Shown here one piece after another: positions 18,270-26,575 of a stretch of DNA of 64,000 nucleotides (position 1 is the stretch's first letter; every line of letters starts with the position of its first letter). Below the pieces are notes generated by a model that was not told the DNA's origin, ran no database searches, and worked only from the letters and a program-made list of their open reading frames with translations. Made by a program: the position numbers and the translations under genes. Location: contig CABVAY010000004.1 in NCBI GenBank assembly GCA_902496455.1, positions 1 to 64,000 on the forward strand. The letters are read 5' to 3'. Source of the stretch: an uncultured Collinsella sp. GTDB lineage: Bacteria > Actinomycetota > Coriobacteriia > Coriobacteriales > Coriobacteriaceae.

Positions 18270-18895
18270 GGCTCATCGTTGTCGACGACGACCGCCTAGT
18301 GGTCGATTCGCTCAAGATTATCCTGGGTGCCCAGCCGCAGATCGAAGTGGTGGGCACCGGCGCCAACGGCGACGACGCGGTCGTGCTCTACGCCGAGCAC
18401 ACACCCGATATCGCGCTGCTCGACATTCAGATGCCGGGACGCGACGGCCTATCGGCGGCGCGCGAAATCCTTGAGCGCGATCCTGCAGCACGCGTGGTGT
18501 TTCTGACAACATTCTCGGATGACGAGTACATTGTGTCGGCGCTTAAACTGGGCGCCCGCGGCTACCTGATTAAAACCGATGTCGCCGCCATTCCGCCGGC
18601 GTTGGCACAAGTCATGGACGGCAAACGCGTGCTCGAGGGCAAGGCGATCGAGGATATCAACTTTGATGGGGCGGGCGTCGAGGCCGGCGCGACCCGCCGG
18701 CCCGCAGCCTTCGCCAGCCTGACCGACCGCGAGTTCGAAGTCGCCGAACTCATCGCCCGCGGACTCGACAACAAGGAGATTGCCGCCACGGCATACATGG
18801 GCGAAGGCACCGTGCGCAACCACATCAGCTCAATCCTAGCCAAAATGGGCCTACGCAACCGCACCCAAATCGCCATCGCCTATTTGCGAGGCTAG
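18266..18895 (+). CDS. LuxR/NarL-family response regulator
   Basis: 209 residues. The receiver domain holds VVDDDR at the acidic pocket, phospho-acceptor Asp53 in LLDIQMPG, and the conserved Thr and Lys in FLTTFSD and YLIKTD. After a linker, a LuxR HTH begins at about residue 150 (LTDREFEVAELIARGLDNKEIA, VRNHISSILAKMGL). It is co-translated with the kinase and presumably activates the divergent exporter operon. Confidence 0.95.
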   Translation: MRLIVVDDDRLVVDSLKIILGAQPQIEVVGTGANGDDAVVLYAEHTPDIALLDIQMPGRDGLSAAREILERDPAARVVFLTTFSDDEYIVSALKLGARGYLIKTDVAAIPPALAQVMDGKRVLEGKAIEDINFDGAGVEAGATRRPAAFASLTDREFEVAELIARGLDNKEIAATAYMGEGTVRNHISSILAKMGLRNRTQIAIAYLRG

Positions 18896-18925
18896 CCGCT
18901 GGCTGCCGCCAATTTGATGCCATTT

Positions 18926-19079
18926 CAAAACTATGCCGGTTTACTACGATGAACCGCATATCTCCGACCACGGCAAATTGCGCACTTACAAAACCGCAGG
19001 TAGAACACTTGCGATATTTGCAAAAATGCGGGTGTGGTCAGGAATCTCGGATTCATCGTAGTAAACCGGCATAGTTTTG
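18926..19079. repeat. Long nested hairpin element A
   Basis: Perfect 28-bp inverted arms (18926-18953 and 19052-19079) start CAAAACTATGCCGG and enclose a 98-bp core. The core carries, in reverse orientation, the word TTCTACCTGCGGTTTTG (18988-19006) that recurs in elements B and C. Arms, but not core, differ between copies. This and the next entries account for the 575-bp gene-free stretch 18896-19470. Confidence 0.85.
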
Positions 19080-19120
19080 TTCGGGCGGCCCTGCATGAGT
19101 GTCTCCGCCAGCCTCGCGGG

Positions 19121-19166
19121 ACCAAAATGATCCGTTTTCTTCCGCCCGCGGAGATCGACTGACGGC
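19121..19166. repeat. Short repeat next to the hairpin elements, copy 1
   Basis: CCAAAATGATCCGTTTTC is followed by a small TCCG..CGGA hairpin; the same unit occurs at 25931-25980 next to element C. Confidence 0.7.
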
Positions 19167-19170
19167 GCCC

Positions 19171-19330
19171 GCCACGAAATCGGCCCATCTACTACGTTTG
19201 ACTCGATACCCCTGACCATACCTTCGTTTTGAACAAAACCGCAGTCGTTCTACCTGCGGTTTTGTTTTCGCGCTTTTTGGCATGGTTGGGGGTAAGGGGC
19301 TAAACGTAGTAGATGGGCCGGTTTCGTGGC
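19171..19330. repeat. Long nested hairpin element B
   Basis: 29-bp inverted arms (19171-19199, 19302-19330) with one mismatch enclose a core. The core contains a second perfect stem ACAAAACCGCAG/CTGCGGTTTTGT (ending at 19265) and the shared TTCTACCTGCGGTTTTG word. Confidence 0.85.
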
Positions 19331-19357
19331 AGGCCCTTCTCGCCTACGCACAAAAGC

Positions 19358-19392
19358 GCCGCCACGGAGGAGGGAGATACCTCCGTGGCGGC
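19358..19392 (-). terminator. Terminator of the adhesin gene
   Basis: A 13-bp stem (GCCGCCACGGAGG with its complement) is followed on the minus strand by GCTTTTG. A second hairpin, CCCGGGGCC-TTTT-GGCCCCGGG, sits closer to the stop at 19435-19456. Confidence 0.75.
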
Positions 19393-19470
19393 TGGGGCTG
19401 GGGGTGGGGCTATGTTCTGGCTTCCCGCCGGCCGCCCGGGGCCTTTTGGCCCCGGGCACTGCCAGCGTGC

Positions 19471-22400
19471 CTAGCGCTTACGGATACCCCAGACCAGGGC
19501 ACCGACACCGGCCATGGCAATAACAAATGCCATGAGCAGTGCGGCGGCCTGTTGGTCACCCGTGGTGGGCAGGAAACCCTTGACCGTCTTGACGATGTTC
19601 GTCACGGTCTTGGGCGTGCCGGGGTCGGGCGTCGGCACGGGCGTCTCGGGCTTCTTGTACGTGTTGTTGAACACGATACCCTCGACGCTCTTGTCGCCCT
19701 TGGTAAAGGCAACGTTCGCCTTGAGGTTGCCCTCGCCGTCGTCGACCACGTTAACGGTCGCGGTAAAGACGGACTTGTCGTAGGTCATACCGGCCTCGTC
19801 ACCCTTGACCTCGCTGATGGTGTAGACGTACGTACCGGGCTCGTCGTACTCGAGCTTGTCGAAGTTGATCTTGCCGTCGGCATCGTTGGTAACCGTAGAC
19901 TCGATGTTCTCGCCAACGAGCTTAAAGCTAAACTCGTCCTTCTTGAGCTCGCGTCCCTCGAGCACCTTGACCGCGCCGATGGAAACCTGCGTGGGCATGG
20001 CGTGATACTTGTTGGTAAAGCCAGCCGACTCGGTAGTTCCCTCGGGCTTGTGCGTCGCGGTCAGCGTGCCGTCACCATTGTCGGAGACGGTGGTCACGAC
20101 GGTGTAGGTCGTGCCGTCATAGGTGACGCCCTTGTACAGGCCGAGCGCGTTGGGGCAAGCCTCGCGCAGCGTGTACGTGTGCGTACCGGGTGCCTCGTAG
20201 CGGATCGGGCTCAGTGTCACAGTGCCGTTGGCGTCGTTTGTGCCGCTTGCGACAACCACGTCGTCCTCGAGCAGATCAAACGTGAACTCGCCAGCTGCAA
20301 GGTCGCGGCCGGTCAGACGCTTGACCGTCTTGACCTGATCGGTCACGGAAGAATCGGTGGGCGTCACGCCATAGGTGTTGGTGAACGTGAAGGCCGCACC
20401 GTCATCGCCGTCGCGCACGACACTTAGATGTCCGGCACCGTCGTCAGTCACGGTATAGGAAACCTTGCGCGTGGCGTTGGCGTCGTTGGTCACACCAGGG
20501 GCGCTACCGGACTCGGCCACCGTGTAGGTAAAGGTGTGCGAGCGCGGAGCGGTGGGGGCTGCGGGCTCGGACTCGTCGCCGGGCTCGTCAGCGTTGGCAT
20601 CAGCGTCGGCGTCGGCCTCTGCCTCGTCAGCATCGACGTCGTCAGCTTCGTCTGCCTCGGCCTTATCGGTCGCATCGTCCGTCACGCCCAGAGCGCGGTT
20701 GAGGTCCTCGAGCGTAAAGTGGATCTTGCCAAAGTCCACGTTACCGGCTGCGTCGTTGGTTACGGTCGTGCGCTCGGGCATCGGGGCACCTGCCTCGTCG
20801 GCGGTCACGGTAAAGGTGAACTTACCCGTGATGTCGGCCGGGGTCAGGCCCTCGGCAACCTGGAGCTTCTTAGTACCGGTGAGCGCAGCATCCACGGCGT
20901 CGGCGCCGTAGACGTTCTCGAACAAGGGCTCGACGCCGCCGTAGTCGACCGTCGCCGTCAGGGTACCGTCACCGTTGTCGACGACGATAACCTTAAAGCC
21001 AAAGCTCCACGTTGTAGCGGAAACGCCATTCGGCAGCCCGAATAAATCTTCGTAGGCCGTGTAGTTAATGGTCCAGGCAAGCTTGCCGTCCTTATCGGTA
21101 CGATAAGCAAGCCCAGCAGCCTCAAGATTAGCAAGCATCTTGGTGTCGTAGTGCAGCGTATCAAAGCTCACGTGCCCGCCGATATTGGGCTTGAGGTTTT
21201 CGTATGCCACAAGCTCACCCTGATAGGCGATGCCGAACCAGAACTCGCCGTCGGCCATCGGGCGACCGGCCAGAGTCTTGGTGGCAACGACCTGAGCAGC
21301 GGTGCCACCAGGCGTGTTGGTCGTAGCGCTGTAACTGTTGTGGAACGGCACCAGGGCCTTCTCGACCTTGTTCTCGCCACTCTTGTGGACCGTCTCATGC
21401 GTGCCCTCGGGACCACCAGAGACGGTCGTCGTAGCAGTGAGCGTACCGGCGGTGTCGTCGGCGATGGCGATCGTCACCGTGCGTACGGCGTCATCGTAGG
21501 TGTAACCGGGCTGGCCGTCGTTCTTTTCGGCCACGGTGTACTTGAAGGTCTTGCCGGCGTCAGCCTGCGTAAATTTAACCTCATGACCAGCCAGAATGTC
21601 GATCAGTCCGACCGTTGCCTCTGCCGCTGCGGGGGACTTGAAGCTATTAGCCCCGGGCAGCAGACCGAGCGCGCGAGCCGAAGCGTCGTCAGCAGGTGTC
21701 ACGGTAAAGGCGAACTGGCCCTCGGTCATGGGGCGGCCGTCCAGATACTTGCTGAGCCACAGACCGCCGGCAGCGGTGTAGTTAAGCTCAGTGCGGTACG
21801 TGTTGGTAAAGCGTCCATTTTCCTTCTTGGTGACATTGGCGGTCAGCTTGCCCTCGCCGTCCTCAGTCACGGTCACTTCGGCGGTCGCGACACGCCCGTC
21901 ATACGCCATGCCGGCCGCGTTGCCCGCGTTCTCGCGGATCTCGTACTTGTAGGTTCCAGCAGCCGTGTAGTGGATCTTGCCGAACTTGATGGCGGCGATG
22001 CCATCCTTCGCGTCCTTCTTGCTCACAGTTACGGTTGCGGGGTCGGGCAGCGGGGTGCCTTCGGGGGCGGTGATGGTAAAGCTGAACTTGTCGGAGTCCG
22101 TCCAGTCGCGACCGACGATGGCCTTGCTCAGGTCAAAGTCGAGCTCTGCGTCGATCGGGGTCACGCTGTAGGTGTTCTCGAAGGTCGCAGCCTCGGCGTC
22201 CTTCAGGACATGCTCAGCCTTGAGGGCGCCGTCGCCGTTGTCCGTGATGGTGGTCTCGATAGTGTATTTGGCGTCACTGTAGGTGATGCCCTTGCTGGTG
22301 GTTCTGCCCTTGACCTCGCGTAACGTGTAAGTGTGCTTGCCGGGCTTGATGTAGGCAATCTTGTCCATGGCGATCGTGCCGTCGGCAGCGTTGGTGCCCT

Positions 22401-25400
22401 TGGCGACGACCTCGTCGCCCTCGACCAGCTCAAAGGAGAACTCGCCTTCCTTGAGGTCGCGCCCGATCAGGACCTTGGTCGCGGTGATCTGGTCGGTGAC
22501 GCTCGTCTCGACAGGCGTCACGTTATAGGTATTGGTAAACGTAAATGCCACATCGCCGTCCGGCTTGCGGGATACGATCAGATTACCCTTGCCGTCATCA
22601 GTCACGGTGAAGGAAACCCCGCGCGACAGCTTGGCGTCGTTGGTCACACCAGCGACCTCGCCGGACTCGGTCACGGTGTAGGTAAAGGTGTGCTTGCGCT
22701 TCTCGGGCTTCTCGCCCAGAGCCTTGTTAAGGTCGTCGAGCGTAAAGGTGATCTTGCCAAAGTCGACCTTGCCCTTGGCATCATTGGTCACGCTCGCGTT
22801 CGCGGGCATGGGTGCGCCCTCTTCACCGGTCACGGTAAAGGTGAACTTGCCGGTAATGTCAGCCGGGGTCAAGCCGTCGGCGACCTGCAGGTTCTTGATG
22901 CCCGCAAGCGATGCCTCGGCAGCATTCGTGGTGTAGGCGTTCTTGAACTCGATGCTCTTGACGTCCTTGGCGTCCTTCAGCTCGTGCGTGGCAACCAGCT
23001 GGCCCTTGCCGTTATCGGCGATGGTCGTCACGATGGTGTAGAACGCGTCATCGTAGTCAATACCGCCGGCGTCGCCCTTGACCTCGCGCAGCATGTAGGT
23101 GTGCTGGCCAATCTCGGTGTACTTGATGGCGCTGAACGTCACCTTGCCGCCGGCGTCGTTCTTAACGGTCTCGACAGGCTTAACTTCCTTGTCAATGATT
23201 TCGAGCAGCTCAAAGCTGAACTCGTCGGCCGTAAGGTCACGCCCGGTCAGAGACTTGGTCACGGTAATCTGGTCGGTGACGCTGGACTCAACAGGATTCG
23301 TGGCGTAAACGTTCTTGAACTCGGCCTCGCCCGAGGTCACCTTCACGCCAGCGCTCAGCTCACCCTTCTTGTCGGGCGTTACCGTCACGGTGATCTCCGC
23401 GACGTTCTTGCTGTAGGCGATGCCGTCAATCGTGGTCCCGGCATGCTTTTCACTGACCTTGTAGACGTACGTGCCAGGTTCGGTGTATTCGATCGTGCCG
23501 AAGTCGATGGCAGCCTTGCCCTGGTCCAGGTCAGCCTTGCGCACGGTCGCAGTCCTAGCCGCAGGCATCGGGGCGCCGCTCTCGGATGTCAGGCCAAACT
23601 CAAACGCGTCAGCATTCGTCCAGTCGCGACCCTCGAGCACCTTGGTCAGGCCAAAGCTGGCCTTGGTGTTCACCATTGCCGGCGTCATGTCATACGCAAA
23701 GCTGATCTTGCCGTTGTTGCCCAGGTAGGAATTGACATGCGTCGCGGTCGCCTTGGCGGACGTGTTGTTCCACTTGGGGTTGAGAACGTCTTTCGCGGTC
23801 TCGGTGTTGTTGCCGCCCACGTTATCCTTGGTGGTGTGGAGCTCGTCGATAAAGGCCAGGCGTGCGGTTCCCACAGTAAACACCAAGTTACCGTTCTCAT
23901 CGGGAACAATCGCGCCGTCAAACTTCGCAGCGTCGCCGCCGATAAACTCGATGACGGCAGAGGCGGGCTTGGCCTCGCCGTTTTCGCCCTGCTCCTCAAA
24001 CTCATCCTTGTAGTAATAGGTGCCGGTATCTGCCAGCGAATTCTTTGCGAGCTGTGTGCAACCCTTGTCCGTGTAAATGGGAGTCTGCTTCTGGAAGTAG
24101 TAATAGCGGTTGGTGTCGGCCGGCTCAAAGGTCGCAACCGTATTGCCCAGATCGCCGGCAGCCCACTTGTTCGCGTAGAAACTCACGGTCTTGGCGCTGT
24201 TGGCAACGGTCGTATTGTTCTCGATGTAATCCTTGAGCCCCGTTACCTTCTCAGGCGTAAACAGGTTGTCGAGCGCAGTGCTCTTCACGCTCGAGGTGTA
24301 CTTCACGCGGATAGGCTGAGCGCTGTCGACCGAAAGCTTGCCGTCTACGGTCTTAAAGTGACTCAGCGGAATCAACGACGCAGGAATATTGACCGTTACG
24401 ATATCGCCCTTCTGGGGATTGTCATCGCCGGCGCGCTGCACGGTGATGAGCAGGTCTTTTGCCTTGCCGGTGAACTCGTAGGTGTCGGTATTGGTTTCTT
24501 TATTGACCGTTTTGTCCGTCTTGGTAAACGGCGTGCCGTTGATGACGACCTCGGTGAAGCTGTCGACCTGCATAAAGTCGCCCAGCTCGTCGGTAAACGT
24601 GATGTACCCGGACTTGGTCGCGTCGTAGCCCTTATCAATTTCGGTCGGATAAGGCGCCTCTGACGTAATGGCCTGTGAGATGTCGTCGAAGACCTTCTTG
24701 AGCTCTTCTGCATTGGTCGCCGACTTGTAGTAGTCGGAGTTTTCAGCGCGTGTGCCATGAGTATCCCATGCCGTGGCATTGGGGTAGTTGCTCGAAACGG
24801 CCTGCATGAACTTGTTCTCTTTTTGGCTTTTTCCCGAATCCTGGATACCAGCACTGGGGTTCGCGCCATCAAAGATGCCGATGGTATAAACGGTGGCCTT
24901 GCCGTCCTTCATATTCTTAGCAGCTGTCACGGCAGCGTTGGCGACACCCGCATCGAATATATTTTGCTTTGTTGGCGTACCGTCGGTAAAGAACACAATA
25001 ATCTTCTTGGCGTCTTTGCGACCATAAGTGGTAGTGATTTTCTCGGCCAGCTCTAGGCCATAGTCGGCGCGCGTGGCGCCGGCAGGCTGAATTTTATTAA
25101 TTGTATTCTTCTTGAGATCATCCGCATTGCCGCCGGAACAGTAGGTCAATTCTTTCATAACCTGGGTGTAATTGTAGGAGTACCCTCCGTCGCGATACAT
25201 ATTGTTGCCGATATCGTTGGACTTCTTGCCCGCAAACTTAACAATGGCAACCCTATGCTGCCTATCGACGCCCTCGATGCTCTCATTTTGTTTTGCGATG
25301 GTATCGATAAAGCTGTTCGCAGCGTTCTTCAGTGCATCGATACGCTTGGTGCGATCTCCGCCACCCATAGGATCATCCATCGAGCCAGATGCATCCAGCA

Positions 25401-25758
25401 CCATCACGATGTCGAGCGGCGTAGTAACCGTCACGGTTGAATTAGACGTCGAGGACATGGCCGAAAGCGTGGTCAGAAAATCCGACTCTTCGTTTTCCTC
25501 AGTTGCCTCGACCGTCTTGTCGGTCCAGATTCGGCCGACGTTTTGAGTCGTTACTTTATTACCGTTGTGACCGGCCGCCCAGATTTCCCAGCGTCCGCTG
25601 GTGTCGGGATCGACGACGACCTTTCCGCTCATTGTCGGTCCGTCCATTCCTGTGCTGGACCTGGCGTTGGCCTCGGGCAGCATGGCAAATGCTGCAGCCG
25701 GCAACACCAGCACTACGGCCAGTATCACCGCCAAGAGACCCCTCGTGTACCTGCTCAT
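19471..25758 (-). CDS. Giant LPXTG adhesin: VWA domain plus about ten Spy0128/FctA-type repeats
   Basis: 2095 residues. Signal peptide 1-~33 (LLAVILAVVLVLPAAAFA). VWA domain ~115-380 with MIDAS motif DASGSM at 122-127. A middle domain spans to ~690. About ten tandem immunoglobulin-like FctA/Spy0128 pilin-type domains of ~110-170 residues follow (~695-2040), each with a GRD/GRP/GRE motif, a YTExGxYxYxxxE-like strand and an FxNxY end, as in domains that form intramolecular Lys-Asn isopeptide bonds. Domain 8 carries a ~40-residue Asp/Glu/Ala insertion (~1690-1730) that the otherwise similar domain 3 lacks. The sorting signal is LPTTG at 2063-2067, then a TM and IRKR. Expected to be wall-anchored by a sortase (none in the window) and to bind host or bacterial ligands. 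GGGAG precedes the ATG; hairpin elements bracket the gene. Confidence 0.93.
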   Translation of the reverse strand: MSRYTRGLLAVILAVVLVLPAAAFAMLPEANARSSTGMDGPTMSGKVVVDPDTSGRWEIWAAGHNGNKVTTQNVGRIWTDKTVEATEENEESDFLTTLSAMSSTSNSTVTVTTPLDIVMVLDASGSMDDPMGGGDRTKRIDALKNAANSFIDTIAKQNESIEGVDRQHRVAIVKFAGKKSNDIGNNMYRDGGYSYNYTQVMKELTYCSGGNADDLKKNTINKIQPAGATRADYGLELAEKITTTYGRKDAKKIIVFFTDGTPTKQNIFDAGVANAAVTAAKNMKDGKATVYTIGIFDGANPSAGIQDSGKSQKENKFMQAVSSNYPNATAWDTHGTRAENSDYYKSATNAEELKKVFDDISQAITSEAPYPTEIDKGYDATKSGYITFTDELGDFMQVDSFTEVVINGTPFTKTDKTVNKETNTDTYEFTGKAKDLLITVQRAGDDNPQKGDIVTVNIPASLIPLSHFKTVDGKLSVDSAQPIRVKYTSSVKSTALDNLFTPEKVTGLKDYIENNTTVANSAKTVSFYANKWAAGDLGNTVATFEPADTNRYYYFQKQTPIYTDKGCTQLAKNSLADTGTYYYKDEFEEQGENGEAKPASAVIEFIGGDAAKFDGAIVPDENGNLVFTVGTARLAFIDELHTTKDNVGGNNTETAKDVLNPKWNNTSAKATATHVNSYLGNNGKISFAYDMTPAMVNTKASFGLTKVLEGRDWTNADAFEFGLTSESGAPMPAARTATVRKADLDQGKAAIDFGTIEYTEPGTYVYKVSEKHAGTTIDGIAYSKNVAEITVTVTPDKKGELSAGVKVTSGEAEFKNVYATNPVESSVTDQITVTKSLTGRDLTADEFSFELLEIIDKEVKPVETVKNDAGGKVTFSAIKYTEIGQHTYMLREVKGDAGGIDYDDAFYTIVTTIADNGKGQLVATHELKDAKDVKSIEFKNAYTTNAAEASLAGIKNLQVADGLTPADITGKFTFTVTGEEGAPMPANASVTNDAKGKVDFGKITFTLDDLNKALGEKPEKRKHTFTYTVTESGEVAGVTNDAKLSRGVSFTVTDDGKGNLIVSRKPDGDVAFTFTNTYNVTPVETSVTDQITATKVLIGRDLKEGEFSFELVEGDEVVAKGTNAADGTIAMDKIAYIKPGKHTYTLREVKGRTTSKGITYSDAKYTIETTITDNGDGALKAEHVLKDAEAATFENTYSVTPIDAELDFDLSKAIVGRDWTDSDKFSFTITAPEGTPLPDPATVTVSKKDAKDGIAAIKFGKIHYTAAGTYKYEIRENAGNAAGMAYDGRVATAEVTVTEDGEGKLTANVTKKENGRFTNTYRTELNYTAAGGLWLSKYLDGRPMTEGQFAFTVTPADDASARALGLLPGANSFKSPAAAEATVGLIDILAGHEVKFTQADAGKTFKYTVAEKNDGQPGYTYDDAVRTVTIAIADDTAGTLTATTTVSGGPEGTHETVHKSGENKVEKALVPFHNSYSATTNTPGGTAAQVVATKTLAGRPMADGEFWFGIAYQGELVAYENLKPNIGGHVSFDTLHYDTKMLANLEAAGLAYRTDKDGKLAWTINYTAYEDLFGLPNGVSATTWSFGFKVIVVDNGDGTLTATVDYGGVEPLFENVYGADAVDAALTGTKKLQVAEGLTPADITGKFTFTVTADEAGAPMPERTTVTNDAAGNVDFGKIHFTLEDLNRALGVTDDATDKAEADEADDVDADEAEADADADANADEPGDESEPAAPTAPRSHTFTYTVAESGSAPGVTNDANATRKVSYTVTDDGAGHLSVVRDGDDGAAFTFTNTYGVTPTDSSVTDQVKTVKRLTGRDLAAGEFTFDLLEDDVVVASGTNDANGTVTLSPIRYEAPGTHTYTLREACPNALGLYKGVTYDGTTYTVVTTVSDNGDGTLTATHKPEGTTESAGFTNKYHAMPTQVSIGAVKVLEGRELKKDEFSFKLVGENIESTVTNDADGKINFDKLEYDEPGTYVYTISEVKGDEAGMTYDKSVFTATVNVVDDGEGNLKANVAFTKGDKSVEGIVFNNTYKKPETPVPTPDPGTPKTVTNIVKTVKGFLPTTGDQQAAALLMAFVIAMAGVGALVWGIRKR

Positions 25759-25810
25759 CGCGTCTCCCTTCTCGCGGGCTCAGACCTTGCATCAGCCTAA
25801 AGTTACGGAA

Positions 25811-25890
25811 TGAGACACAATTAGGGCAGGTGACACATGTTCCAGATTCGGTTTTGGGCGTGAGACAAATGTCTCACCAAAGTTGAGACA
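25811..25890 (-). promoter_or_regulatory. Cluster of TGAGACA sites upstream of the adhesin gene
   Basis: Four copies of TGAGACA lie 53-132 bp before the adhesin start: 25811-25817, 25861-25867, 25870-25876 (inverted) and 25884-25890. The middle two form the perfect palindrome GTGAGACA-AA-TGTCTCAC (25860-25877). This looks like a multi-site operator for a dimeric regulator; the regulator is unknown. Confidence 0.55.
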
Positions 25891-25930
25891 CGGCGTTTTC
25901 GCAGGAAAATAGGTGCGACTCAGAGCCATC

Positions 25931-25980
25931 GGGCCAAAATGATCCGTTTTCCTCCGTCCACGGAAGATCAAAGGCTGTTA
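25931..25980. repeat. Short repeat next to the hairpin elements, copy 2
   Basis: CCAAAATGATCCGTTTTC plus a TCCGT/ACGGA hairpin and GATC, as at 19121-19166. Together with the operator cluster and element C this accounts for the gene-free stretch 25759-26226. Confidence 0.7.
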
Positions 25981-25997
25981 CGGATATGGTGCCATTT

Positions 25998-26151
25998 CAA
26001 AACTATGCCGGATTACGGGGCTAAAGTCGGGACCCTCATCCATACCCTCATTTTTTGAAAAACGGCAGGCTGTCTACCTGCGGTTTTGTTTTTGCGATTT
26101 TCCGTATGGTCGGAGGTTCGCTATCCAGCCCCGTAATCCGTCATAGTTTTG
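25998..26151. repeat. Long nested hairpin element C
   Basis: 25-bp arms with one mismatch (25998-26022, 26127-26151) begin CAAAACTATG as in element A but continue differently (GGATTACGGGGCT). The core has the TCTACCTGCGGTTTTG word at 26074-26089 and an inner stem around it. Its length, 154 bp, equals that of element A, and the flanks (GCCATTT before, TTCG after) are also shared. Confidence 0.85.
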
Positions 26152-26182
26152 TTCGCGACGGCACAACCGCGCGTTTAAGCGC

Positions 26183-26216
26183 GGGGCCGGTGGGGCATTT
26201 TTGCCCCACCGGCCCC
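26183..26216 (-). terminator. Terminator-like hairpin of the hydrogenase operon
   Basis: The 14-bp GC-rich stem GGGGCCGGTGGGGC/GCCCCACCGGCCCC with an A/T loop lies 11 bp past the echF stop. Confidence 0.65.
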
Positions 26217-26226
26217 TATTCCAGCG

Positions 26227-26568
26227 CTATTCCGGCTTGGTTTCTACCGTGGGAGTCTTGTCCGCCGCAACCGGGGTGCGGGCGGTGTCCATACTCAGAC
26301 AGTGCTTAGGGCAGCTTTCGATGCACTCACAGCACACCACGCAGGCATACGGGTCAATCGACCACGTTCCGCCCTTGCGATCGACCGCAAGGGCGCCCGC
26401 CGGGCAGCGACGTGCGCACATGCCGCAGCAGATGCACACATCCATGTCGTTGACGATATGTCCGCGCAAGCGCTCGGGCGCCGCGAGCTTCTCCTGCGGA
26501 TAGCACACCGTGACCGGCTGCTTGACCATAGAGCCCAAGGCCGTCTTGGCAAATGTCAGCAAACTCAT
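26227..26568 (-). CDS. echF: Ech hydrogenase ferredoxin-like subunit EchF
   Basis: 113 residues with two [4Fe-4S] motifs, CICCGMCARRCPAGA and CVVCCECIESCPKHC. It is the polyferredoxin-like electron-input subunit of membrane-bound group 4 [NiFe]-hydrogenases (NuoI homologue). The C-terminal 20 residues are Thr/Pro/Ala-rich and probably unstructured. Last gene of the operon, 7 bp after the large-subunit gene. Confidence 0.88.
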   Translation of the reverse strand: MSLLTFAKTALGSMVKQPVTVCYPQEKLAAPERLRGHIVNDMDVCICCGMCARRCPAGALAVDRKGGTWSIDPYACVVCCECIESCPKHCLSMDTARTPVAADKTPTVETKPE

Positions 26569-26575
26569 GCCGCGC

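Noticed and set aside
18986..19283. Small minus-strand frames inside the hairpin elements
   Set aside because: They only exist because the inverted arms lack stops; no ribosome sites, and the frames are not conserved between the three elements.
22333..24663. 776-codon open frame opposite the adhesin
   Set aside because: Shadow of the repeat domains; its repeats mirror those of the adhesin on the other strand.
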